DNA from: a virus
Length of the DNA stretch: 43,106 nucleotides
Virus record (IMG/VR): IMGVR_UViG_3300036785_000714
Location: 1-43,106 of that record
Direction: 5' to 3' (one strand)
Each line of letters opens with the position of its first letter. The stretch's first letter is position 1. Below are positions 15,092 to 20,042 of this stretch, piece by piece. A program made the position numbers and the translations under genes. The notes beneath the pieces are model-generated. The model did not search any database, was not told the origin of the DNA, and saw nothing but the letters and a program-made list of their open reading frames with translations.

Positions 15092-15721
15092 TTATTGCAT
15101 CGGTTCGGCTTGCGGGAGATTAAGTAGAAACCCTTCTCTGACTTGTTGGATTCTTGCATCGTCCAAATTTATCCAGCCCCATCTGTTATCTACAGGCGTA
15201 TGCGGTTGTCCGATCATCTCCAACAAATCAGCCACAGAAACAACCTCATATTTCTCAATGATGTCATTCAATTGATATAGGGCGTTTTCTGCTTCTACAC
15301 GGGTACTCAGAATATACTTGTCCCGATTATGTTGTAGACTTCGAGCATCAATTGAAGTCCTTTCATATGAACGAGACAATACCGGTGTGGCATATGATCG
15401 ACTCACAGGGGTGTTGTATATAACCTTCTGAGGAGCATCCGATCCAAGATTTCGACGGCGGATAGCAGATTCCCCGTATATCATCCGCTCAATCCCTTTG
15501 GTTGATGCGTCAAAGAACATATTTTTAAGTCCTGGCAAAATGACTTCAAATATGACATAGTGATTGACGCTCTTAAAGTCTGCCTCTATGAAGAGCTCTC
15601 GGAATTTTCTTCCAAGCGGCTTTGGTTGGACGACAACTTCTCCCGTAACCACACGCTGAACTTCTTTTTTTGGAGACTGAATCTCCTTACTTTTTCTCGA
15701 GTTCGCGGCGTAATCTTCCAT
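15092..15721 (-). CDS. Conserved phage protein, function unknown
   Basis: 209 aa. The basic N-terminus is followed by VNHYVIFEVILPGLKNMFFDASTKGIERMIYG, an amphipathic helical region, then a low-complexity Ser/Arg/Tyr linker (residues 95-130), then a compact C-terminal domain with ALYQLNDIIEKYEVVSVADLLEM and NRWGWINL. I have seen this three-part layout in gut siphoviruses without any assigned function. The ATG overlaps the preceding stop codon as TAATG, with GGAG 5 bases upstream. Confidence 0.75.
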   Translation of the reverse strand: MEDYAANSRKSKEIQSPKKEVQRVVTGEVVVQPKPLGRKFRELFIEADFKSVNHYVIFEVILPGLKNMFFDASTKGIERMIYGESAIRRRNLGSDAPQKVIYNTPVSRSYATPVLSRSYERTSIDARSLQHNRDKYILSTRVEAENALYQLNDIIEKYEVVSVADLLEMIGQPHTPVDNRWGWINLDDARIQQVREGFLLNLPQAEPMQ

Positions 15722-16173
15722 TATGTCTCCGTTGATAGAGCAGCTGTCTTTTCCGTTGCTAGAGCAGCTTCCTTTTCCTTGTCATAACTCTCTTGGAAAG
15801 TACCCTGTAGATCCTTAGGAAATATCCCAACCATGAACTTAGCTGCAATCTCATCGTCTGTGACAAGTTCCATAAACAATGCAGAATATGCAGCTGTCTG
15901 TGAAAATTCCTCTCGAATCTGATCGTTTTTGATGAATCGTTTTCCGTCGTCAGATTTTTTACCGTATGCCAACAATATGATTTCCTTGAATAGTTTGACC
16001 ATCTCTTTCTGATCTTTTGCTTCGGTGATTCTTTCGATGACCCGCCCAAAACTTTCACCATGTTCTACATTGAGTTCAATCAATTCTGGTTGGGATAGAT
16101 TGAAGTAGAAAATATCGCTAGTTTCATTCCCTTCGAAATCCTCGTATTTGATTTCTCGCTTGAGCACTCTCAT
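15721..16173 (-). CDS. Conserved phage protein, tail-chaperone-like family, uncertain
   Basis: 150 aa from ATG 16173. It starts KREIKYEDFEGNETSDIFYFNLSQ, with PELIELNVEHGESFG and LAYGKKSDDGKRFIKN later; this family is common in siphoviruses, sometimes compared with tail assembly chaperones, but here it sits in the early/membrane region, far from the tape measure. The ribosome site AAAAGGA touches the ATG; a GTG two codons further in is spaced better, and a more upstream ATG (16209) has no site. The C-terminal 20 residues are an Ala/Glu/Thr-rich tail. Confidence 0.7.
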   Translation of the reverse strand: MRVLKREIKYEDFEGNETSDIFYFNLSQPELIELNVEHGESFGRVIERITEAKDQKEMVKLFKEIILLAYGKKSDDGKRFIKNDQIREEFSQTAAYSALFMELVTDDEIAAKFMVGIFPKDLQGTFQESYDKEKEAALATEKTAALSTET

Positions 16174-16240
16174 TCCTTTTCTCTGGTTGGATGGAAAAAC
16201 AGAATCCATGCTTTCGCACAGACTCTGTTTCTGAGAAACT

Positions 16241-16417
16241 TCAGTTTATTTCAATTGTTTCGATAACAGGCTCAACGATCTTGCAGATGTGACTGTCGTA
16301 AAACCCGCCCATCGCTGCTCCGGCAAGCACTCCCACTACTGCGACAGCGGCTGCCTTCCCAATTTGATGGCCGAGCGGACGAACATTATCCGCAACAAGC
16401 TTGATTGTCATCTTCAT
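16241..16417 (-). CDS. Small membrane protein with glycine-rich helix
   Basis: 58 aa, with AAGGA 6 bases before the ATG. The helix IGKAAAVAVVGVLAGAAMGGFY (about residues 19-40) is a clear membrane segment rich in small residues. The N-terminus is basic and the C-terminus acidic (VEPVIETIEIN). First gene after repeat copy C. Function unknown. Confidence 0.65.
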   Translation of the reverse strand: MKMTIKLVADNVRPLGHQIGKAAAVAVVGVLAGAAMGGFYDSHICKIVEPVIETIEIN

Positions 16418-16439
16418 ATCAATTCCTTCCTTAGTATCT

Positions 16440-16468
16440 CTCATTATAATCCATGTATAGTTTGCGAA
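16440..16468 (-). promoter_or_regulatory. 29-bp repeat, copy C
   Basis: Minus strand: TTCGCAAACTATACATGGAT, then TATAAT, then GAG. Perfect -10-like hexamer. It begins within 3 bases of the stop of the 244-aa gene and ends 22 bases before the small membrane protein ATG, so it can drive the transcript that leads into the replication genes. Confidence 0.72.
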
Positions 16469-17203
16469 TCAGCTACACAAAGGACTCACATAGTTGTAGT
16501 CAAACGCGATACATGGCTCTCCATCTTCTGAGAGAACCGTGGAATACCTTATCTCGAGTAATCTTGGAGAAGCCCAACCAACATTTGGAGATTGCGAAGT
16601 AGATCTCAGCCCGATCAGGTCATATAACTCATCCAGAGGCACATACAACTCGTTATTGACCCTGGAATTGATGATATTCTCGGATCTTCTGAGTTTTTCT
16701 ATGTCACTTCTGAAATATCGTCCTGTGTATAGCTCACAACACAGAATATGACCAGAACCTGTTATGATCACCTCTTGAGGCTTCGGCGGATTCTTAGTTA
16801 CATACTCCTCCGCGATCTCATCCCGGACCTTCTGTTCCTTCCCTTTCCCAAACTGTTCGGCAACCTTCTCTCGATACTCGGAGAACGCTTTGTCCGTTAT
16901 GGAATATGCCGCAACAGCCGCAAGTGCTCTCTTGTTAGTAGCTCTGGACGCGCACAGAATGCATCCAACTGTCGCAGTACCAGATATAACCGCTGGCACA
17001 TAGAACTTCCACACCTTTGCGGCTAGTTCCTTCTTAGGAAGCTCCTCTTCTTCCTTTATAAGAACTTCTGCTGCTTTGAATGACCCTCGAGCTACCAAAT
17101 ATGACGTTACAATAACCCCTCCAATACCAAGCGCAGTGAATATGGCTGGTGAATTCGCCTTGACTGTTTTGACCGCGTTTGTAAATATGGATTGTACGTC
17201 CAT
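16469..17203 (-). CDS. DUF6353-like membrane protein
   Basis: 244 aa. Hydrophobic helices near residues 19-40 (SPAIFTALGIGGVIVTSYLVA) and 68-84 (FYVPAVISGTATVGCIL), a third weaker one around 93-103, then a soluble domain with KPQEVIITGSGHILCCELYTGRYF and a C-terminal beta-rich part. The N-terminal layout is the same as in the 301-aa paralogue (VKANSPAIF versus AKKNSPHIF), showing common origin. The ATG overlaps the stop of the 47-aa gene (TAATG). Function unknown. Confidence 0.75.
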   Translation of the reverse strand: MDVQSIFTNAVKTVKANSPAIFTALGIGGVIVTSYLVARGSFKAAEVLIKEEEELPKKELAAKVWKFYVPAVISGTATVGCILCASRATNKRALAAVAAYSITDKAFSEYREKVAEQFGKGKEQKVRDEIAEEYVTKNPPKPQEVIITGSGHILCCELYTGRYFRSDIEKLRRSENIINSRVNNELYVPLDELYDLIGLRSTSQSPNVGWASPRLLEIRYSTVLSEDGEPCIAFDYNYVSPLCS

Positions 17204-17346
17204 TATCGTCTTCTCATCTCCCTAACAAAGATATAGACGAGCCAAAGCCCGCATGTGAGGAATATCATGATGACATCTCCCAGAAAATTGAAAAATCCGT
17301 ACTTCTTTCGAACATGAACCTTGAATGTATCCACATCAATTCTCAT
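17203..17346 (-). CDS. 47-aa membrane protein
   Basis: The sequence RKKYGFFNFLGDVIMIFLTCGLWLVYIFVREMRRR is a basic-hydrophobic-basic single-pass or hairpin segment of a type I have seen repeatedly in siphovirus accessory regions. GAGGA lies 6 bases before the ATG. The start overlaps the upstream gene by 11 bases and the stop overlaps the downstream ATG. Possibly an exclusion-type protein; that is speculation. Confidence 0.65.
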   Translation of the reverse strand: MRIDVDTFKVHVRKKYGFFNFLGDVIMIFLTCGLWLVYIFVREMRRR

Positions 17347-17581
17347 ATAGTTTCCTCGGTTCTGGAATCCTCATACTCATCTTCACTTTTTTTGGTCCAC
17401 GTATGGCAAGATCGGTTATAGCACCTGTAATTTCTGGCTTAGCCCAACCTCTCTTTTCCAAATCCATAACCATTATCACCGCTTTGTAGACGCGATAGCT
17501 TCCAAATGCCCACAAAGCTGCTGGAACGGTGGCACTCACTGCAAGTGCTGCGACACTCGTTGCTGTTATTGCTTTCTTCAT
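17336..17581 (-). CDS. Small membrane protein
   Basis: 81 aa. After a lysine-containing start comes a long hydrophobic stretch (ATSVAALAVSATVPAALWAF, about residues 6-27), then a soluble basic part ending with MRIPEPRKLYEN. It could also be read as a secreted protein with a signal peptide (cleavage after an Ala pair), but a membrane anchor is more likely. AGGA lies about 5 bases before the ATG. First gene after repeat copy D, separated from it by a structured leader. Confidence 0.7.
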   Translation of the reverse strand: MKKAITATSVAALAVSATVPAALWAFGSYRVYKAVIMVMDLEKRGWAKPEITGAITDLAIRGPKKVKMSMRIPEPRKLYEN

Positions 17582-17715
17582 CTCTTCCTCTCATAAAAAA
17601 AATATAGCATGTTGAAGAGCATGGGTTCATGGCCCAACGCAAACCATGATTTAGCAGTATTGCTCCTGCACCAGGTGGGTGGGTCTTTCACCCACGCATT
17701 CGTGTCTCACCTCTC
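17582..17715 (-). promoter_or_regulatory. Structured mRNA leader ending in a T8 tract
   Basis: 134 bases between repeat copy D and the 81-aa gene with no gene. A perfect 7-bp hairpin with a 7-nt loop lies at 17675-17695 (GTGGGTG/CACCCAC). Further 3' on the minus strand, TCATGG/CCATGA pairing overlaps GAGCA/TGCTC pairing, followed by eight T residues (17595-17602) just before the ribosome site. Hairpins plus T tract ahead of the gene look like an attenuator or leader control element. Inference only. Confidence 0.4.
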
Positions 17716-17744
17716 TTCATTACAATCCATGTAAAACGTGCGAG
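17716..17744 (-). promoter_or_regulatory. 29-bp repeat, copy D
   Basis: Minus strand: CTCGCACGTTTTACATGGAT, then TGTAAT, then GAA. The first 15 bases equal copy B. It directly follows the T-tract of the terminator at 17747-17778. Confidence 0.75.
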
Positions 17745-17746
17745 GA

Positions 17747-17778
17747 GAGAAAACCAAAGTCCTTGTAGCTGACTTTGG
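17747..17778 (-). terminator. Intrinsic terminator after the 58-aa membrane gene
   Basis: 8-bp stem CCAAAGTC/GACTTTGG (17754-17761 with 17771-17778), 9-nt loop, followed on the minus strand by TTTTCTCT. It is 8 bases after the gene stop at 17787 and flush with repeat D. Confidence 0.75.
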
Positions 17779-17786
17779 CTTTGGAA

Positions 17787-17963
17787 CTACTTCTTGTTCC
17801 GCACTCTGTAGTTGACTTGACGGACATAGGCCCGACGACTCCTCACAGAGCTCATCGAGTCGGCTACCTTGGCAACAGCTGTTGCTGCCACGGCACCGAT
17901 CGCGACGACCTGCATGGGGTTCTCGTCCCAAGCCTTCTTGATCCGTGTCTTCCAATTCTCCAT
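17787..17963 (-). CDS. Small membrane protein
   Basis: 58 aa, with AAGGAG 5 bases before the ATG. N-terminal amphipathic ENWKTRIKKAWDENP, then PMQVVAIGAVAATAVAKVA (about residues 16-34) as membrane helix, then a strongly basic tail (RSRRAYVRQVNYRVRNKK). It stands as a single gene between repeat copy E and a terminator, i.e. its own transcription unit. Function unknown. Confidence 0.68.
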   Translation of the reverse strand: MENWKTRIKKAWDENPMQVVAIGAVAATAVAKVADSMSSVRSRRAYVRQVNYRVRNKK

Positions 17964-17985
17964 TGTGACTCCTTCAATTAGTTCT

Positions 17986-18014
17986 TCCATAATAATCCAT
18001 GTAGAATATGCGAG
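17986..18014 (-). promoter_or_regulatory. 29-bp repeat, copy E
   Basis: Minus strand: CTCGCATATTCTACATGGAT, then TATTAT, then GGA. One of the more diverged copies, but spacing is unchanged. It directly follows the terminator at 18016-18047. Confidence 0.7.
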
Positions 18015-18015
18015 C

Positions 18016-18047
18016 GAAAAGCTAAATCCCTGTATTAGGGACTTAGC
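18016..18047 (-). terminator. Intrinsic terminator after the 69-aa membrane gene
   Basis: 11-bp stem with one G-T pair (18021-18031 with 18037-18047, GCTAAATCCCT/AGGGACTTAGC), 5-nt loop, then TTTTCG on the minus strand. It lies 9 bases after the gene stop. Stem sequence resembles the terminators at 18580 and 18907. Confidence 0.78.
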
Positions 18048-18055
18048 CTTTTGAA

Positions 18056-18265
18056 CTATTCGGTAATTGTGGTTGCCTCTTCAAGAAGGACCACTCCGAC
18101 GGGCGAAAGGCCATTGTCCTTCGTGACCAACTTGGTAAGGCCAACGATCCCAACTGCCATCGTGATGACGCCAGCAGCGAACGTAAGCCCACTCTTGTGG
18201 TCGCGAATGAATCGCTTGACCCTCGACTCGTCGGTCGAGTTCTTCTTGCTTGTGGTGGTTTCCAT
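18056..18265 (-). CDS. Small membrane protein
   Basis: 69 aa, with AAGGAG 5 bases before the ATG. Polar, charged N-terminus (residues 1-27), then SGLTFAAGVITMAVGIVGLTKLV (about 28-50) as membrane helix, then a short tail. It stands alone between repeat copy F and a terminator. Function unknown; a single-gene unit of moron type. Confidence 0.68.
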   Translation of the reverse strand: METTTSKKNSTDESRVKRFIRDHKSGLTFAAGVITMAVGIVGLTKLVTKDNGLSPVGVVLLEEATTITE

Positions 18266-18283
18266 TTCTTCTCCTTAATTGTT

Positions 18284-18312
18284 CTCGTTATAGTACATGT
18301 ATTTTATGCGAG
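18284..18312 (-). promoter_or_regulatory. 29-bp repeat, copy F
   Basis: Minus strand: CTCGCATAAAATACATGTAC, then TATAAC, then GAG. It ends 18 bases before the ATG of the 69-aa gene. Most diverged copy in the 3' half (GTAC instead of GGAT). Confidence 0.68.
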
Positions 18313-18318
18313 AAGAAG

Positions 18319-18552
18319 TCAGTCTTCAAGCTCTAATAATGCTGTATTGAGTAACCCTCTTGATCGATACTTTGGTATTTCACCGTTTGAAAAGAACATC
18401 GGATACGAATATCCCTTATCTGGATCTGAGTTGTCACAAAATCCAATAACAACCCAATCGATTAGAAGATCATTTTCATCATGATCCTCATTACTCGTTA
18501 AAACACGATTCAATGCTTCTTCGATAATTGCTGATGCTTCTTGTCCTGTCAT
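18319..18552 (-). CDS. Soluble conserved phage protein (DUF7213-like)
   Basis: 77 aa from an ATG with AAGGA 4 bases upstream. It starts TGQEASAIIEEALNRVL, then NDLLIDWVVIGFCDNSDPDKGYSYPMFF, ending with a YRSRGLLNTALLEL helix. This three-part pattern matches a short actinophage family I recall as DUF7213, of unknown function. It is the only soluble protein among these small units. No own repeat precedes it: it lies just behind a terminator, so expression would need read-through from the upstream unit or another promoter. Confidence 0.68.
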   Translation of the reverse strand: MTGQEASAIIEEALNRVLTSNEDHDENDLLIDWVVIGFCDNSDPDKGYSYPMFFSNGEIPKYRSRGLLNTALLELED

Positions 18553-18570
18553 GTATCCTTCTTTGATCGG

Positions 18571-18604
18571 ATTAAAAAACCTAAACCCTTGTCGGGGGCT
18601 TAGG
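18571..18604 (-). terminator. Intrinsic terminator after the 79-aa membrane gene
   Basis: 9-bp stem (18580-18588 with 18596-18604, CCTAAACCC/GGGCTTAGG, one G-T pair), 7-nt loop, followed by six T on the minus strand (18574-18579). It lies 7 bases after the gene stop and is the best T-tract of the set. Confidence 0.82.
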
Positions 18605-18611
18605 CTTTGAA

Positions 18612-18851
18612 TCAACCTTCTCTGGTAACGATGTCCCAGAAATTTGCAGTGGCGATGTTCTTCTGGAGGTCGGCGTTAAGGCCGGTCAACTCCTCGAGGT
18701 ACCTGTCCATTCCGATGGCGAATGCTTCTTTGTCCTCAGCCAACTTGGCTTCGAATCTCTCATTCGACTTCAGAATTTCATTTACTACGAGGTATGTTGC
18801 GACCGCAACTCCTCCCCCAATAAGAATCGCTTTTGTTGTAATTCCAAACAT
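18612..18851 (-). CDS. Small membrane protein with coiled tail
   Basis: 79 aa from the ATG with AAGGAG 4 bases upstream. TTKAILIGGGVAVATYLVV (about residues 5-23) is the membrane helix, followed by a charged helical tail (NERFEAKLAEDKEAFAIGMDRYLEEL) that could form a coiled coil. The frame is open upstream into repeat G (giving MDCNEENNLRR), which I treat as untranslated. A single-gene unit between repeat G and a terminator. Function unknown. Confidence 0.68.
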   Translation of the reverse strand: MFGITTKAILIGGGVAVATYLVVNEILKSNERFEAKLAEDKEAFAIGMDRYLEELTGLNADLQKNIATANFWDIVTREG

Positions 18852-18872
18852 GATTCTCCTTAGATTGTTTTC

Positions 18873-18901
18873 TTCATTACAATCCATGTAAATTATGCGA
18901 G
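18873..18901 (-). promoter_or_regulatory. 29-bp repeat, copy G
   Basis: Minus strand: CTCGCATAATTTACATGGAT, then TGTAAT, then GAA. Identical to copy H over all 29 positions. It starts at the last base of the T-tract of the terminator at 18902-18930, so terminator and repeat form one fused spacer. Confidence 0.78.
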
Positions 18902-18930
18902 AAAAAGCTAAGCCCTTGTAGGGGCTTAGC
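18902..18930 (-). terminator. Intrinsic terminator after the 42-aa gene
   Basis: Perfect 9-bp GC-rich stem (18907-18915 with 18922-18930, GCTAAGCCC/GGGCTTAGC), 6-nt loop, five T on the minus strand. It lies 4 bases after the gene stop. Confidence 0.85.
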
Positions 18931-18934
18931 CTTC

Positions 18935-19063
18935 TTATTCTCCTAGCTTCCGGTTGATGATGATTGATACAGATCCATCTTCATGGATAACGATCTTCTG
19001 GTCCTTGCGAAGTGCATTCGCAACGGTCAGAGCGTTTTTCCAGTTCTTGATGTATGTACGCAT
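18935..19063 (-). CDS. Very small soluble protein
   Basis: 42 aa with GGAGG 6 bases before the ATG. A helix (RTYIKNWKNALTVANALRKDQ) is followed by a beta hairpin-like KIVIHEDGSVSIIINRK. It is framed by repeat copy H and a strong terminator, which supports it being a real gene despite its size. The frame is open upstream through repeat H, but without a ribosome site. Function unknown. Confidence 0.62.
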   Translation of the reverse strand: MRTYIKNWKNALTVANALRKDQKIVIHEDGSVSIIINRKLGE

Positions 19064-19087
19064 TCTATTCCTCCAAAAATTAGTTCT

Positions 19088-19116
19088 TTCATTACAATCC
19101 ATGTAAATTATGCGAG
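19088..19116 (-). promoter_or_regulatory. 29-bp repeat, copy H
   Basis: Same 29 bp as copy G. It ends 24 bases before the ATG of the 42-aa gene. Upstream on the minus strand a T5 tract follows pairable GGCC blocks (19133-19136 with 19151-19154), a possible weak terminator. Confidence 0.76.
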
Positions 19117-19335
19117 ATTTTGCATGAAAAACGGCCCAAATCACAGGAAAGGCCTCTGTGAGGCTGTCTAATCGATTTGAGCAAATATCGGGCACATTGG
19201 TACCTAGAAATTATTTGGAGGGCTCAGAACGAATCCTAGAGGGGTGTTTTTTCAAAATGTTTACAGAAAAATTTCCCCGGGGGTTTTTTGGGATTGAAAA
19301 AAATAAATCCATATTGGAAAAACGAAAATATGAAA
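19117..19335 (-). other. Non-coding stretch between two accessory units
   Basis: No gene with a ribosome site is visible on either strand. Near 19126-19164 several hairpins exclude one another (TCACAG/CTGTGA, GCCTC/GAGGC, GGCC/GGCC), followed on the minus strand by GTTTTT. Around 19277-19284 is a CCCCGGGG palindrome flanked by A/T runs. It could hold a terminator and relics of a lost gene. Confidence 0.35.
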
Positions 19336-19364
19336 CTGTGTAAGCTTCTCAAACTCTTACACAG
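19336..19364 (-). terminator. Terminator-like hairpin after the 97-aa gene
   Basis: Perfect 9-bp stem CTGTGTAAG/CTTACACAG (19336-19344 with 19356-19364), 11-nt loop, then TTTCATATTTTCGTTTTT on the minus strand. The T-tract is interrupted. It lies 37 bases after the gene stop. Confidence 0.65.
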
Positions 19365-19401
19365 CTTCACATTCTCGAATACAGACTTTTACCTGTCTCG
19401 A

Positions 19402-19695
19402 CTATCTCGGTTGAATCGTCCGATTCAAAACCTTGGTGGTCAAAACGTGCTTCTGTTCATATATCAGGATCATGATCAATCCCGCCAGATTACCCGCAAT
19501 GAGGGCTATTGTATCTCGGCTTATACGCGGCGCACGTGATCTCACGCGAACCTCGCTAAGCTTCTCCAAATATCCCACCATCTGTGAATACTCCTGCGAA
19601 TTGACTCCAATCTTTGACATGTTCTCCAGAACCGCATTCATCTCATCCTCAAGATTTGATGTCTGACTTCTCTCAAAGAGAAAGTATCTTAACAT
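19402..19695 (-). CDS. Conserved membrane-anchored phage protein
   Basis: 97 aa, with AAAGGA 4 bases before the ATG. It begins LRYFLFERSQTSNLEDEMNAVLENM, a helical soluble part (residues 1-55), then SRDTIALIAGNLAGLIMILIYEQ (about 59-81) as a membrane helix and a basic tail. I recall this family from gut and actinobacterial siphoviruses near the tail/replication border; no function is known. First small unit after the tail genes, between repeat I and a terminator-like hairpin. Confidence 0.78.
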   Translation of the reverse strand: MLRYFLFERSQTSNLEDEMNAVLENMSKIGVNSQEYSQMVGYLEKLSEVRVRSRAPRISRDTIALIAGNLAGLIMILIYEQKHVLTTKVLNRTIQPR

Positions 19696-19712
19696 GGCAT
19701 CCTTTCTGTTCT

Positions 19713-19741
19713 CTCATTAAAGTCCATGTATAGTTTGCGAT
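19713..19741 (-). promoter_or_regulatory. 29-bp repeat, copy I
   Basis: Minus strand: ATCGCAAACTATACATGGAC, then TTTAAT, then GAG. It overlaps the last codons and stop of the 104-aa gene (stop at 19717-19719), so it is preserved although it lies in coding sequence. It ends 18 bases before the next ATG. Confidence 0.7.
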
Positions 19742-20031
19742 TCTTCCTCAGGTTCGATTACGACTTTGAAGGAGACAATTTTCATATTGATGATCTCTCC
19801 GGGATCTTGATTCAATTCTAAGGATATGATCTTCTTTCCATCCACAGATGTGACTACAATATCCCCGTCGTAATGTGTTGGTGGTATCCAAAACCACAAA
19901 CCGAAGAATATAGCCAAAACAAACAAAACACCACTTATTTCGACGATATTGGAAAAACCCAAGTTATATGCAACAATAATATACAAAAATGCCAAAGCTA
20001 GAACAGAAACGTGAATTATGCGTCTATTCAT
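19717..20031 (-). CDS. Two-helix membrane protein
   Basis: 104 aa, GAGGA 4-5 bases before the ATG. Two hydrophobic helices (about residues 6-24, HVSVLALAFLYIIVAYNL, and 28-50, IVEISGVLFVLAIFFGLWFW) are followed by a beta-rich soluble domain (GDIVVTSVDGKKIISLELNQDPGE). It follows the hub gene by 11 bases with no repeat in between, so it belongs to the tail transcript, and its end contains repeat I. Function unknown. Confidence 0.7.
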   Translation of the reverse strand: MNRRIIHVSVLALAFLYIIVAYNLGFSNIVEISGVLFVLAIFFGLWFWIPPTHYDGDIVVTSVDGKKIISLELNQDPGEIINMKIVSFKVVIEPEEESQTIHGL

Positions 20032-20042
20032 GATATCCTCTT

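Noticed and set aside
19271-19300. Plus-strand terminator (CCCCGGGGG followed by T6)
   Set aside because: The palindrome has no loop-compatible stem and there is no plus-strand gene to terminate.
3863-19741. CRISPR array made from the 29-bp repeats
   Set aside because: Copies are separated by hundreds to thousands of bases with genes in between, and no constant spacer length exists.
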